Position numbers and translations under genes: made by a program. From Albidovulum sp. (GTDB lineage Bacteria > Pseudomonadota > Alphaproteobacteria > Rhodobacterales > Rhodobacteraceae): a stretch of 30,949 bases of DNA. Below are positions 14,204 through 22,425 of the stretch, one piece after another (the stretch's first letter is position 1; each line of letters starts with the position of its first letter). The stretch is taken from the NCBI GenBank assembly GCA_030837785.1, contig JAUQYA010000135.1, forward strand, positions 1 to 30,949, written 5' to 3'. The notes under the pieces are model-generated. The model was given only the letters and a program-made list of their open reading frames with translations, ran no database searches and was not told the origin of the DNA.

Positions 14204-15439
14204 TCAGAACCGGGCGCGGAGAAGCACCGCGTCGCCGCCGAGAAGGCGAAGCTCGCCCGCCTCGTCGACATCGAACCGGTCCACCCGTGCCAGCGCGTCG
14301 AGGATCGCGCGTTCGGCCGCCATCAGTGGATCCGGGCAGGCCATCATCGTCATCCCGCCGGTTTCCAGCCGCAGGCCCTCGCCGGACAGGGTGTGGCGGC
14401 CCATGAAGCGGTTGCAGGCCGCTTTGCCGAAAAGGCCGCCGCCGGGGGAAAACCGCAAGGTCGCCTCGGCATTCTCGGGCAGGGGGGCGCCCGCAATCTC
14501 GGCGATGCGCCACTCCGGCCCGGCGAGGAGCGTGACCGGATCGCCGCCGCAGCCCGCGAGGTCGCGCCCGCCCTCGGCCAGGGTGACCCGGCCGGGATGG
14601 GGCATCCCGGTCATCGAGTCGCGGCAGAGTTCGGGGAAGACGGTCAGCACCGGGCCGTCGGTGCCGAGCCGGTAGAGCGTGCCGGTGCCGGCGGCTTCGG
14701 GGGCGGGCAGCGCCCATTCCACGGCCGCGGCGCCGGGGCGGATCAGGCTGGCCTGGCCGGCGCGGACCTCGACCGCCCAGTCGGGCTCGTGTCCGCCTGC
14801 GCGCCAGGCCTCGGTTGCGGGCAGGGCGGGGGTGCAGTCGGGCAGGGTGGTGCCGCCGAGGCTGATGGTGAGGGTATCGCCCTTGGACCAGACCCAGGTC
14901 TCCGAATCGGCGGGGTCGGCGTATTTCGCGCCCGAGGCCGTTTCCACGGCGGCGAGCGTCAGGAGGCGCGGGCCGATGCGCAGGATGGCTGCATCGGCAT
15001 GAAAGCCCGCCGCCACGCCGAGATCGCCGCAGCGGAAGGGTCGCGTGGCGCCAACCGCCCGGTAGGGGGCGAGGGCGATCGCGCCCAAATCCCCGGCCGC
15101 CGCGTCTGCGGCCACCTGGACGGGGGCGCTGAGCCAGCGGGTCTCGCCGCCGATGGTCAGGCCGCCGCGAAGGGTCACGTCCTGGCCATCCGGAACGGCG
15201 AGCGTGAAGGCAAGCGGCACCTGCGCCCCGGCCGTGGGCTGGCGGAGGCTGGCAAGCAACAGGCCGGTGCTGTCCGTCGCCTCGACCAGAAGCACCGCGT
15301 CCGGCGGCAGGGCGATGCGTTCGCGGTAGGCGAGCGCGCCGGTGAGGTCGCGCCCGAAGGCGCTGCCGGCAAGGGTTGCGGCAGCCGCAAGGCCGATCAG
15401 GCCGAAGCAGGCGCGGCGGTTGGCGAAGACACGAGGCAT
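14204..15439 (-). CDS. Secreted multidomain envelope protein: YbaY-, MliC-, COG3650- and META/HslJ-like segments
   Basis: A 411-residue exported protein. Residues 1-29 are a Sec signal peptide (basic start, GLIGLAAAATLAGSAFG); the Cys at 11 is not in a lipobox position. Residues 30-125 resemble YbaY (ERIALPPDAVLLVEATD then a strand-rich sandwich). Residues 133-202 resemble MliC lysozyme inhibitors (FRCGDLGV...ETWVWSKGDTLTIS...LPDC). Residues 215-300 resemble COG3650-type proteins (GHEPDWAVEV...LCRDSMTGMPHPGRV). Residues 303-411 are a META/HslJ domain (WRIAEIAGAPLP, GKAACNRFMG, MTMMACPDPLMAAE). The role is probably periplasmic protection, perhaps against lysozyme, but this is inference from parts. 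The start at 15439 has a G-rich ribosome-binding site; upstream in-frame sequence is antisense tRNA. It converges on the putR gene with three bases between stops. Confidence 0.85.
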   Translation of the reverse strand: MPRVFANRRACFGLIGLAAAATLAGSAFGRDLTGALAYRERIALPPDAVLLVEATDSTGLLLASLRQPTAGAQVPLAFTLAVPDGQDVTLRGGLTIGGETRWLSAPVQVAADAAAGDLGAIALAPYRAVGATRPFRCGDLGVAAGFHADAAILRIGPRLLTLAAVETASGAKYADPADSETWVWSKGDTLTISLGGTTLPDCTPALPATEAWRAGGHEPDWAVEVRAGQASLIRPGAAAVEWALPAPEAAGTGTLYRLGTDGPVLTVFPELCRDSMTGMPHPGRVTLAEGGRDLAGCGGDPVTLLAGPEWRIAEIAGAPLPENAEATLRFSPGGGLFGKAACNRFMGRHTLSGEGLRLETGGMTMMACPDPLMAAERAILDALARVDRFDVDEAGELRLLGGDAVLLRARF

Positions 15440-15537
15440 CCGATCCCCCCAGTTGTGGTATCGAGACGATCTCAGCCGCGGGGTCGGATGGCAAGCCTTG
15501 CCTGCGCCGCGCCGGCCGCTATTGTCGGGGCCTCGGC

Positions 15538-15621
15538 GCCCGCGTGGTGGAATGGTAGACACAGGGGACTTAAAATCCCCAGGCTTCGGTCGTGCCGGTT
15601 CAAGTCCGGCCGCGGGCACCA
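15538..15621 (+). tRNA. tRNA-Leu(UAA)
   Basis: An 84-base class II tRNA with encoded CCA. The acceptor stem is GCCCGCG (15538-15544) with CGCGGGC (15611-15617), then A and CCA (15619-15621). The anticodon stem GGGGA/TCCCC encloses CTTAAAA, giving anticodon TAA at 15571-15573. A long variable arm (AGGCTTCGGTCGT) and the T arm GCCGG-TTCAAGT-CCGGC follow, as expected for leucine. Confidence 0.97.
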
Positions 15622-15705
15622 AGGGGGCGGCGTGCGCGCCCTTGCCCTCGACCTTTCGGCGCCTTGACCTCGCAGCCGCGCTGGCTTAGGTCGGACGGGC
15701 CCCGG

Positions 15706-15779
15706 GCGGGTATGGTGAAATGGTATCATGAGAGCCTTCCAAGCTCCAGGTGCGGGTTCGATTCCCGCTACCCGCTCCA
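15706..15779 (+). tRNA. tRNA-Gly(UCC)
   Basis: A 74-base tRNA with encoded CCA. The acceptor stem is GCGGGTA (15706-15712) with TACCCGC (15769-15775), then TCCA. The anticodon loop CTTCCAA gives TCC at 15738-15740. The T arm GCGGG-TTCGATT-CCCGC is perfect. The outermost anticodon-stem pair appears to be A-C (AGAGC with GCTCC). It lies 84 bases after tRNA-Leu and both may be one transcript. Confidence 0.96.
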
Positions 15780-15791
15780 GGAAATCCCGGC

Positions 15792-16790
15792 TCAGAACCT
15801 GATCGAATAGTTGGGCTCGCGGTTCTTCGGCCCGCCGAGGCCGCGCTGGAGGTTGAAGCTTTCCGCCTCGTTGTCGGCCAGCAGCATGTCGCCCCAGCAG
15901 TTGTCGATCCAGATTCGCGGCATCTTGCCGCGCTGGCCATCGGCGTTGCGCACCAGATTGCCGGTGACCTCGAAATTCTCCACCTGGTTCAGGTGGATGC
16001 CGTTCGGGCTGGTGGTCGCCACCTTGTTGTCGCGCACGACGATGTTGGCATAGGGCCCGCCGTGGAAGCTGATGCCCTGCATCTTGGCGCGCAGGGGGTT
16101 GTCGGGCCGCACCGTCCATTCGACGAGAACGTTGTCCTTGACGATGATTCCGTTGAGAAGCCTGTCGATCTTGAAGGCCTGGAAGGCGTCGGAATGGTTC
16201 TTGTCGATCTGCATCGCGTCGGTCGCGCGGTTGCCGATCACCACACAGTTGTCCTCGGTGGCGCGGAAGGCATCGCCGGAGAAGCCGAAGATGAGGTTGC
16301 CGAAGATTTCCGAGCTTTTGCCGCTGACGCCGAAGCCGAAGTTCACGCCGATGGCGGCGTTGTTGCGGATGATGCTGCGCGGGCCGCGTAAAAGCGCGCC
16401 GCCGATCTTGGCGGCGTTCCAGTCGGCAAGTGTCCATTTCGGGTGGTTGTCGCTGTCGGCTCGGCCGCGGAAGAGCGTGTCGGAAACCTCGATCGCCTCG
16501 CAGTCGGGGTAGGCATGGATGAGGTAGAGCTTGCGGTCCCTCGGCGGCACCGGCGAAAGCGGCCACATCGTCAGGCCCGCGAAGGCGAGATTGGCGCAGT
16601 TGCCGAGGATGAGCTTCTCGACATGCGCTGCTCTCGGCTTCGCGGCCCTGAGCGTGACCTGGCCCTCGGGGCGGATCCCCGACAGGGTGACCTCGCCGAA
16701 GCTGCCGTTCATCTCGATGGTGTCGCCGGGCGCGGCCTTGCGGAGCGCCGCCTGAAGGTCGCGCGCGTTTTCCGCCGAATGGGTTGCCAC
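15792..16790 (-). CDS. Right-handed parallel beta-helix repeat protein
   Basis: A 332-residue protein built of about 22-residue turns with alternating hydrophobic strands and Asn/Asp/Gly corners (for example IIRNNAAIGVNFGFGVSG, NLIFGFSGDAFRATEDN, IIVKDNVLVEW, NIVVRDNKVATTSPNGI, FEVTGNLVRNADG), the pattern of parallel beta-helix folds. The block KNHSDAFQAFKI resembles the HSDG(I/F)Q motif of carbohydrate-active beta-helix proteins. The N terminus (ARDLQAALRKAAPGDTIEM) is the usual cap, but no signal peptide is visible. The start is GTG at 16790 with GGGGAGAA five bases upstream. It may bind or cleave a polysaccharide; no catalytic residues can be assigned. It is divergent from an ABC exporter across a hairpin-rich gap. 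Confidence 0.75.
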   Translation of the reverse strand: MATHSAENARDLQAALRKAAPGDTIEMNGSFGEVTLSGIRPEGQVTLRAAKPRAAHVEKLILGNCANLAFAGLTMWPLSPVPPRDRKLYLIHAYPDCEAIEVSDTLFRGRADSDNHPKWTLADWNAAKIGGALLRGPRSIIRNNAAIGVNFGFGVSGKSSEIFGNLIFGFSGDAFRATEDNCVVIGNRATDAMQIDKNHSDAFQAFKIDRLLNGIIVKDNVLVEWTVRPDNPLRAKMQGISFHGGPYANIVVRDNKVATTSPNGIHLNQVENFEVTGNLVRNADGQRGKMPRIWIDNCWGDMLLADNEAESFNLQRGLGGPKNREPNYSIRF

Positions 16791-16856
16791 CTGGTTTCTC
16801 CCCTTGCCGCCTGGTCGGGACGGCCGGGAAAGCCGTCCGGGCAAGACTACCCTCAA

Positions 16857-16894
16857 GCCGCCCCCGGTCGCAACCTCGGGCGACCGGGGGCGGC
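16857..16894. repeat. Perfect 15-bp inverted repeat in the divergent promoter region
   Basis: GCCGCCCCCGGTCGC (16857-16871) and GCGACCGGGGGCGGC (16880-16894) are exact reverse complements around eight bases. A second hairpin, GGACGGC (16818-16824) with GCCGTCC (16832-16838), lies nearer the beta-helix gene. Neither has a T run. They could be operators or leader hairpins for the two divergent genes. Confidence 0.85.
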
Positions 16895-17010
16895 CCGGGC
16901 GGGCGCGTCACCGGCCGATCCCCGCCGCCCGGTGGCGGCTGGCTGCGACGATACTGCCCTTGCCCCGCCGCGCCTCTGCCCCTAAACCCGCGGGCGACCG
17001 GAGGGACGGC

Positions 17011-18801
17011 ATGGCGCGACAGGACATGAACGCCGCGGACAGGGCGGCCTCGAAACAGGTGGGTGCGCTCGGGGGGCTCCGGCCCTTCCTCGCGCCCTAT
17101 CGCGGGCTGGTGGCGATGGCGGGGGCGGCGCTCGTCCTCACCGCCTCGATCTCGCTCCTGCTGCCGGTGGCGGTGCGGCGGGTGATCGACGGGTTCAACT
17201 CGGGCGCGGCGCTTCTCGACAGCTACTTCGCCGGCGCGATGGTGATCGCGGGGCTGCTCGCGCTCGGCACCGGGGCGCGCTACTACCTCGTCACGCGCCT
17301 GGGCGAGCGGGTCGTCGCCGACATCCGCAAGGCCGTCTTCGACCGGGTGATCGGGATGAGCCCGGCCTTCTACGAACGGATCATGACCGGCGAGGTGGTG
17401 AGCCGGATCACCACCGACACGACGCTGATCCTGTCGGTGATCGGCTCGTCGGTCTCGGTGGCGCTGCGCAATCTCCTGATCCTCCTCGGCGGCATGGTGA
17501 TGATGCTTCTCACCTCTGCCAAGCTGACCGGGCTCGTGTTCCTGATCGTGCCGGCGGTGATCGTGCCGATCATCACGCAGGGCAGGCGGCTCAGGCGGCT
17601 CTCGCGCGAGAACCAGGACTGGATCGCGCTGTCTTCGGGCTCGGCGTCGGAGGCGCTGGGCGCGGTGCAGACGGTGCAGGCCTTCACCCAGGAGGGGGGC
17701 GCGCGGGCCGATTTCGCGCGGGTGACGGAGGAAAGCTTCACCTCGGCCAGGGCGCGCATCCGCACCCGGGCGGCGATGACCGTGATCGTGATCTTCCTTG
17801 TCTTCGCCGGCGTCGTCGGCGTTCTCTGGATCGGCGCGCGCGACGTGCGCGCGGGCGCGATGAGCCCGGGCGAGCTGGTGCAGTTCGTGATCTATGCGGT
17901 GATGGCCGCGGGATCGGTCGCGGCGCTGTCGGAGATCTGGGGCGAGTTGCAGCGGGCGGCGGGGGCGACCGAGCGGCTGGTTGAGCTTCTCGGCGCCGCG
18001 GATTCGGTGCGCGATCCGGCGGTGCCGGTGGCCCTGCCGCGCCCCGCGCGGGGCGAGATCGTCTTCGAGGGCGTGACCTTCCACTATCCGACGCGCCCCG
18101 ACCAGTCGGCACTGGAAGGCATTGACCTGCATGTCCGGCCCGGCGAGACGGTGGCGCTGGTCGGGCCCTCGGGTGCCGGCAAGACCACGGTGATCCAGCT
18201 TCTTCTGCGCTTCTACGACCCCGACCGCGGCCGCATCACCATCGACGGCGTGGCGCTTGCCGACATGGCGCGATCGGACTTCCGCCGCGCCATCGCGCTG
18301 GTGCCGCAGGATCCGGTGATCTTCGCCGCCTCGGCGCGCGAGAACATCCGCTACGGCCGCCCCGACGCCACCGATGCCGAGGTCGAGGCCGCCGCCCGCG
18401 CCGCTGCCGCCCATGACTTCATCGCGGCGCTGCCCGAGGGCTATGCGAGCTTCCTCGGCGAACGCGGCGTGATGCTCTCGGGCGGCCAGAAGCAGCGCAT
18501 CGCCATCGCCCGCGCGATCCTGCGCGACGCGCCGATCCTGCTCCTCGACGAGGCGACCTCGGCGCTCGACGCCGAAAGCGAACGCGCGGTGCAGCGGGCG
18601 GTGGACGAACTGGCGAAAGGGCGCACCACGCTGATCGTCGCGCACCGGCTGGCCACCGTGAAGAAGGCTCACCGGATCGTCGTCTTCGACCAGGGCCGGA
18701 TCGTCGCCTCGGGCACGCATGACGACCTCGTGACCGAGGGCGGGCTTTACGCGCGCCTCGCCCGCCTCCAGTTCACCGAAGGCGTCGCCGCCGCGGAGTA
18801 G
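17011..18801 (+). CDS. ABC exporter, fused permease and ATPase (MsbA-like half-transporter)
   Basis: A 596-residue half-transporter that should work as a homodimer in the inner membrane. An exporter-type transmembrane domain of about six helices (about 35-310) includes RLGERVVADIRKAVFDRV and MTGEVVSRITTDTTLI, the conserved first coupling region. The nucleotide-binding domain carries Walker A GPSGAGKTT (Lys391), the Q-loop LVPQDPVIFA, signature LSGGQ (489-493), Walker B ILLLDEATSALD (Asp513, Glu514) and the H-loop IVAHRL, so it is complete. The closest general type is the MsbA/lipid-A-like or LapB-like multidrug/lipid exporter; the substrate is not predictable. The ATG follows GGAGGG by five bases. 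It is divergent from the beta-helix gene, a hint of an envelope or polysaccharide role. Confidence 0.93.
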   Translation: MARQDMNAADRAASKQVGALGGLRPFLAPYRGLVAMAGAALVLTASISLLLPVAVRRVIDGFNSGAALLDSYFAGAMVIAGLLALGTGARYYLVTRLGERVVADIRKAVFDRVIGMSPAFYERIMTGEVVSRITTDTTLILSVIGSSVSVALRNLLILLGGMVMMLLTSAKLTGLVFLIVPAVIVPIITQGRRLRRLSRENQDWIALSSGSASEALGAVQTVQAFTQEGGARADFARVTEESFTSARARIRTRAAMTVIVIFLVFAGVVGVLWIGARDVRAGAMSPGELVQFVIYAVMAAGSVAALSEIWGELQRAAGATERLVELLGAADSVRDPAVPVALPRPARGEIVFEGVTFHYPTRPDQSALEGIDLHVRPGETVALVGPSGAGKTTVIQLLLRFYDPDRGRITIDGVALADMARSDFRRAIALVPQDPVIFAASARENIRYGRPDATDAEVEAAARAAAAHDFIAALPEGYASFLGERGVMLSGGQKQRIAIARAILRDAPILLLDEATSALDAESERAVQRAVDELAKGRTTLIVAHRLATVKKAHRIVVFDQGRIVASGTHDDLVTEGGLYARLARLQFTEGVAAAE

Positions 18802-18931
18802 CGGACGGGACCGCCGGTGACGCGGCGTTTCCGCCGGGGCCGCGACCGAGCGCCGCTCTTGCCCCGTGGCGTGTTTCCGCCCATGCTCCCTGGCAAGGTG
18901 AAACCCGGACAGCGGGCGGGGAGGAGTTCAC

Positions 18932-20827
18932 ATGGGGAAGTTTGCCGGCCTCGCCGACCGGGACGCCGTCGAGCGCGAGATGCCCTATGGCAAGCGCGAC
19001 CTGCCGGTCACGCTCCACCAGCTCCTGCGGCGGACCGGCGAGGCCCACGGCGCGCGGCCGGCGATCAGCTTCCAGATCTTCTCGGACCCGAAGGCGAGGG
19101 CCGAGACCTGGACCTGGAACACCTTCCTCGGCCGGATCACCCAGGCGACGAACCTTTTCCGCGCGCTCGGCGTGGGCGAGACGGACACCGTCGCCTATCT
19201 CCTGCCCAACTGCCTCGAGACGGCGGCGGTGCTCCTCGGCGGGGCGGTCGCGGGGATCGTGAACCCGATCAACCCGCTTCTCGAGCCCGAGCAGATCGCG
19301 GCGATCCTGCGCGAGACCAAGGCCAAGGTGCTGGTGACGCTGAAGCCCTTCCCCAAGACCGACGTGGCGCAGAAGGCGGCGGCCGCGGTGGCGCTCGCAC
19401 CCGGTGTCGAGGCCGTGCTCGAGGTCGATCTCAACCGCTATCTCACGCCGCCGAAATCGTGGATCGTGCCCTTCCTGCGGCCGAAGAACCCGGCCCGGCA
19501 CAAGGCACGGGTGATGGATTTCGCCGCCGGTTGCGCACGCCAGCCAGCCGACCGGCTGAGCTTTGCCGACAGCGCGGGCGACCGGGTCGCGGCCTATTTC
19601 CACACCGGCGGCACCACCGGGATGCCCAAGGTGGCGCGGCACAAGTATTCCGGCATGATCTACAACGGCTGGCTCGGGGCCGAGCTTCTCTTCGACAGGA
19701 CCGACGTGCTGATCTGCCCGCTGCCGCTCTTTCATGTCTTCGCCGCCTATCCGGTGCTGATGTCCTGCATCGTCTCGGGGGCGCACATGGTGTTGCCGAC
19801 GCCCGCGGGCTACCGTGGCGAGGGGGTGTTCGACAATTTCTGGAAGCTGATCGAGCGCTGGGGCGTGACCTTCCTCATCACCGTGCCGACGGCGATCTCG
19901 GCGCTGATGCAGCGCCCGGTGAACGGCGATGTCTCCTCGCTCAAGACCGCGATCTCGGGCTCGGCGCCGCTGCCTCTGGAGCTTTACACGCGGTTCGAGA
20001 AGGCGACCGGGGTGCAGATCGCCGAGGGCTATGGACTGACCGAGGCGACCTGCCTTGTGTCCTGCAACCCGATCGACGGCAAGAAGAAGGTGGGTTCGGT
20101 CGGGATTCCCTTGCCCTATTGCCATGTGCGCATCCTGCACACCGATGGCGACGGCACGGTCCTGAAGGAATGTGGCGTCGACGAGGTGGGCGAGATCTGC
20201 GTCTCCAACCCCGGCGTGTTCGAGGGCTCGACCTATACCGAGGTGGACAAGAACCGCACCCTCTTCGCCGAGGGGCGGTATCTCAGGACCGGCGATCTCG
20301 GCCGGATCGACGCCGACGGCTATCTCTGGATCACCGGACGCGCCAAGGACCTGATCATCCGCGGCGGCCACAACATCGACCCCGCCGAGATCGAGGAGGC
20401 GATGATGCGCCACCCGGCGGTCGCCTTCGTCGGCGCGGTGGGCCAGCCCGACGCCTTCGCGGGCGAGCTGCCCTGTGCCTATGTCGAGCTGGTCAAGGGC
20501 GCCTCGGTCACCGTCGAGGAGCTGATGGAGCACGCGCGCGCGCAGATCCAGGAGCGCGCGGCGGTGCCCAAGCACATCGAGATCCTGCCCGAGCTTCCGA
20601 AGACCGCGGTGGGCAAGACCTTCAAGCCCGACCTCAGGAAGCTCGCCATCGCCCGCGTCTATGGCGCGGCGCTGGCCGAGGCGGGCCTGCCCGCGCGGGT
20701 GCGCGACGTGGTCGAGGACAAGAAGCGCGGGCTGGTCGCGCGGCTCGAACGCACCGGGGCGGTGGACGAGGAGGCGTTGAAGCACAAGCTGGGCGAGTTC
20801 ACCCGGCCGTGGGAATGGGCCGCCTGA
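18932..20827 (+). CDS. Acyl-CoA synthetase (AMP-forming)
   Basis: A 631-residue ANL-superfamily ligase that activates a carboxylic acid through an acyl-adenylate to its CoA thioester. The P-loop is YFHTGGTTGMPKVARH (about 220-235), CPLPLFHVFAAYPV is the acyl-side motif, EGYGLTEAT is the A5 motif, TGDLGRIDADGYLWITGR the A7-A8 hinge, and the C-terminal catalytic Lys lies in PKTAVGKTFKPDLRK. Chain-length preference is unclear; the length and extended C terminus fit medium/long-chain or aromatic substrates. GAGGAG precedes the ATG. It follows the ABC exporter by 130 bases and ends at a probable terminator, so it may be a single-gene unit. No beta-oxidation genes are adjacent. Confidence 0.9.
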   Translation: MGKFAGLADRDAVEREMPYGKRDLPVTLHQLLRRTGEAHGARPAISFQIFSDPKARAETWTWNTFLGRITQATNLFRALGVGETDTVAYLLPNCLETAAVLLGGAVAGIVNPINPLLEPEQIAAILRETKAKVLVTLKPFPKTDVAQKAAAAVALAPGVEAVLEVDLNRYLTPPKSWIVPFLRPKNPARHKARVMDFAAGCARQPADRLSFADSAGDRVAAYFHTGGTTGMPKVARHKYSGMIYNGWLGAELLFDRTDVLICPLPLFHVFAAYPVLMSCIVSGAHMVLPTPAGYRGEGVFDNFWKLIERWGVTFLITVPTAISALMQRPVNGDVSSLKTAISGSAPLPLELYTRFEKATGVQIAEGYGLTEATCLVSCNPIDGKKKVGSVGIPLPYCHVRILHTDGDGTVLKECGVDEVGEICVSNPGVFEGSTYTEVDKNRTLFAEGRYLRTGDLGRIDADGYLWITGRAKDLIIRGGHNIDPAEIEEAMMRHPAVAFVGAVGQPDAFAGELPCAYVELVKGASVTVEELMEHARAQIQERAAVPKHIEILPELPKTAVGKTFKPDLRKLAIARVYGAALAEAGLPARVRDVVEDKKRGLVARLERTGAVDEEALKHKLGEFTRPWEWAA

Positions 20828-20850
20828 CCGGGCCGGGCAGCCGGTTTTTT
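20827..20850 (+). terminator. Probable Rho-independent terminator after the acyl-CoA synthetase gene
   Basis: ACCGG (20827-20831) and CCGGT (20841-20845) can pair around a nine-base G/C-rich loop, followed by TTTTTT (20845-20850). The stem is short but GC-rich and overlaps the last base of the stop codon. Confidence 0.5.
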
Positions 20851-20975
20851 CCCCGGCCGGCTTTCCAGCGACACATCCTGTCGCGGAATGGCGCGGCAAT
20901 CCCGCGCGGGCGTTGAAATCTGGCCGCGGTCCGGCGCCACGGTCACGCAAGCGGGGGGCCGGGAACGGAGGGGCG

Positions 20976-22226
20976 ATGCGCTATTCGGCGCTCAGGGTCA
21001 TCCGCGAGGGGTTCTCGGGCAACCGGGGCTGGACGCCGGCCTGGCGCGATCCCGCGCCGAAGGACGAATACGAGGCCGTGATCATCGGCGGCGGCGGGCA
21101 TGGGCTCTCGACCGCCTATTACCTGGCGAAGAACCACGGCATCACCAATGTGGCGGTTCTGGAGAAGGGCTATCTCGGCGGCGGCAACGTCGGGCGCAAC
21201 ACCACGATCGTGCGCGCCAACTACTTCCTGCCCGGCAACCAGGAGTTCTATTCGCACTCGCTGAAGCTCTGGGAGGGGCTGGAGGCGGAGCTGAACTACA
21301 ACGTCATGCATTCGCAGCGCGGGCTGATCAACCTCTTCCATTCCGACGGCCAGCGCGATGCCTTCGTGCGCCGCGGCAATGCGATGATCAACCAGGGCGA
21401 CGACGCGATCCTGCTCGACCGCGAGGGGGTGCGCCGGCATCTGCCCTACCTCGATTTCGAGCAGACCCGCTTTCCGGTCCAGGGCGGGCTTCTCCACCCC
21501 CGCGGCGGCACGGCGCGGCACGATGCGGTGGCCTGGGGCTATGCGCGGGGCGCCGACCGGCGCGGCGTCGACCTGATCCAGAACTGCGAGGTGACGGGGA
21601 TCGACATCGTGGACGGCCGGGTGCGCGGCGTACAGACGACGCGGGGCCCGATCCGGGCGGGCAAGGTCGGCATCGTCGTCGCCGGCCGCTCGGGCCAGGT
21701 GGCGGCGATGGCCGGGATGCGGCTGCCGATCGAGTCCCACATCCTCCAGGCCTTCGTGACCGAGGGGCTGAAGCCGGTGATCGACCATGTGGTCTCGTTC
21801 GGCATGGGGCATTTCTACATCTCGCAGTCCGACAAGGGCGGGCTGGTCTTTGGCGGCGACCTCGATTTCTATGCCTCCTACGCGGCACGGGGGAACCTGC
21901 CGATGGTGGAGCATGTGATGGAGGCGGGGATGACGCTGATGCCGATGATCGGCAAGGCGAAGCTGCTGCGCTCCTGGGGCGGCATCATGGACATGACGCC
22001 GGACGGCTCGCCGATCATCGACCGGACCGACGTCGGCGGGCTCTACATCGACTGTGGCTGGAACTACGGCGGCTTCAAGGCGGTGCCGGCCTCGGGCTGG
22101 TGCATGGCGCATCTGATGGCCACCGGCGATCCCCATCCCGTCGCCCGCCGCTTCCGGCTCGACCGCTTCCTGACCGGCCACCTCATCGACGAGGAAGGCA
22201 CCGGCAGCCAGCACAACCTGCATTGA
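20976..22226 (+). CDS. soxB: Sarcosine oxidase subunit beta
   Basis: The flavin subunit of heterotetrameric sarcosine oxidase, which oxidatively demethylates sarcosine to glycine with formation of 5,10-methylene-THF and H2O2. The 416-residue length is standard. The dinucleotide-binding fold AVIIGGGGHGLSTAYYLA (34-51) holds non-covalent FAD. HPRGGTARHDAVAWGYA contains His182, equivalent to the histidine that carries covalent FMN in characterised enzymes. The C-terminal block GGIMDMTPDGSPIID and DCGWNYGGFKAVPASG is diagnostic. GGAG lies five bases before the ATG. It opens the soxB-soxD-soxA-soxG cluster, though a 199-base gap with a hairpin repeat separates it from soxD. Confidence 0.96.
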   Translation: MRYSALRVIREGFSGNRGWTPAWRDPAPKDEYEAVIIGGGGHGLSTAYYLAKNHGITNVAVLEKGYLGGGNVGRNTTIVRANYFLPGNQEFYSHSLKLWEGLEAELNYNVMHSQRGLINLFHSDGQRDAFVRRGNAMINQGDDAILLDREGVRRHLPYLDFEQTRFPVQGGLLHPRGGTARHDAVAWGYARGADRRGVDLIQNCEVTGIDIVDGRVRGVQTTRGPIRAGKVGIVVAGRSGQVAAMAGMRLPIESHILQAFVTEGLKPVIDHVVSFGMGHFYISQSDKGGLVFGGDLDFYASYAARGNLPMVEHVMEAGMTLMPMIGKAKLLRSWGGIMDMTPDGSPIIDRTDVGGLYIDCGWNYGGFKAVPASGWCMAHLMATGDPHPVARRFRLDRFLTGHLIDEEGTGSQHNLH

Positions 22227-22311
22227 GAGGCCCGATGACCGCCGCCGCCCGTCCGCCATCCGCAAGCCCGGCCCCGGTCGCTCCCGCCTCTGGCGGGCGG
22301 GCGCGCCTGCG

Positions 22312-22387
22312 CCTGGCCTTCTTCGTTGCCGAAATACCCCGGGGTGAGGCCCCGGACCGGGTCCGGGGCCGAGGGGCGGCGCCCCTC
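22312..22387 (-). repeat. Rhodobacterales-type intergenic hairpin repeat, copy 2, inside the sox operon
   Basis: Read on the minus strand this is the same design as the copy at 8980-9034: GC-rich hairpins and then GGGTATTTCGGCAACGAAGAA. GGCCCCGGAC (22348-22357) pairs with GTCCGGGGCC (22361-22370), and GAGGGGC (22371-22377) with GCCCCTC (22381-22387). About 16 of 21 tail bases agree between copies. It fills much of the soxB-soxD gap, whose remainder is GC-rich sequence with no convincing gene. Confidence 0.72.
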
Positions 22388-22425
22388 CGCCGCCACAGTC
22401 GCCGCCGCGCCGGGGGAGATCGGCC

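Noticed and set aside
15440..15622. Upstream extension of the YbaY/MliC/META protein
   Set aside because: It is the translated antisense of tRNA-Leu(UAA), a common artefact; the signal peptide begins at 15439.
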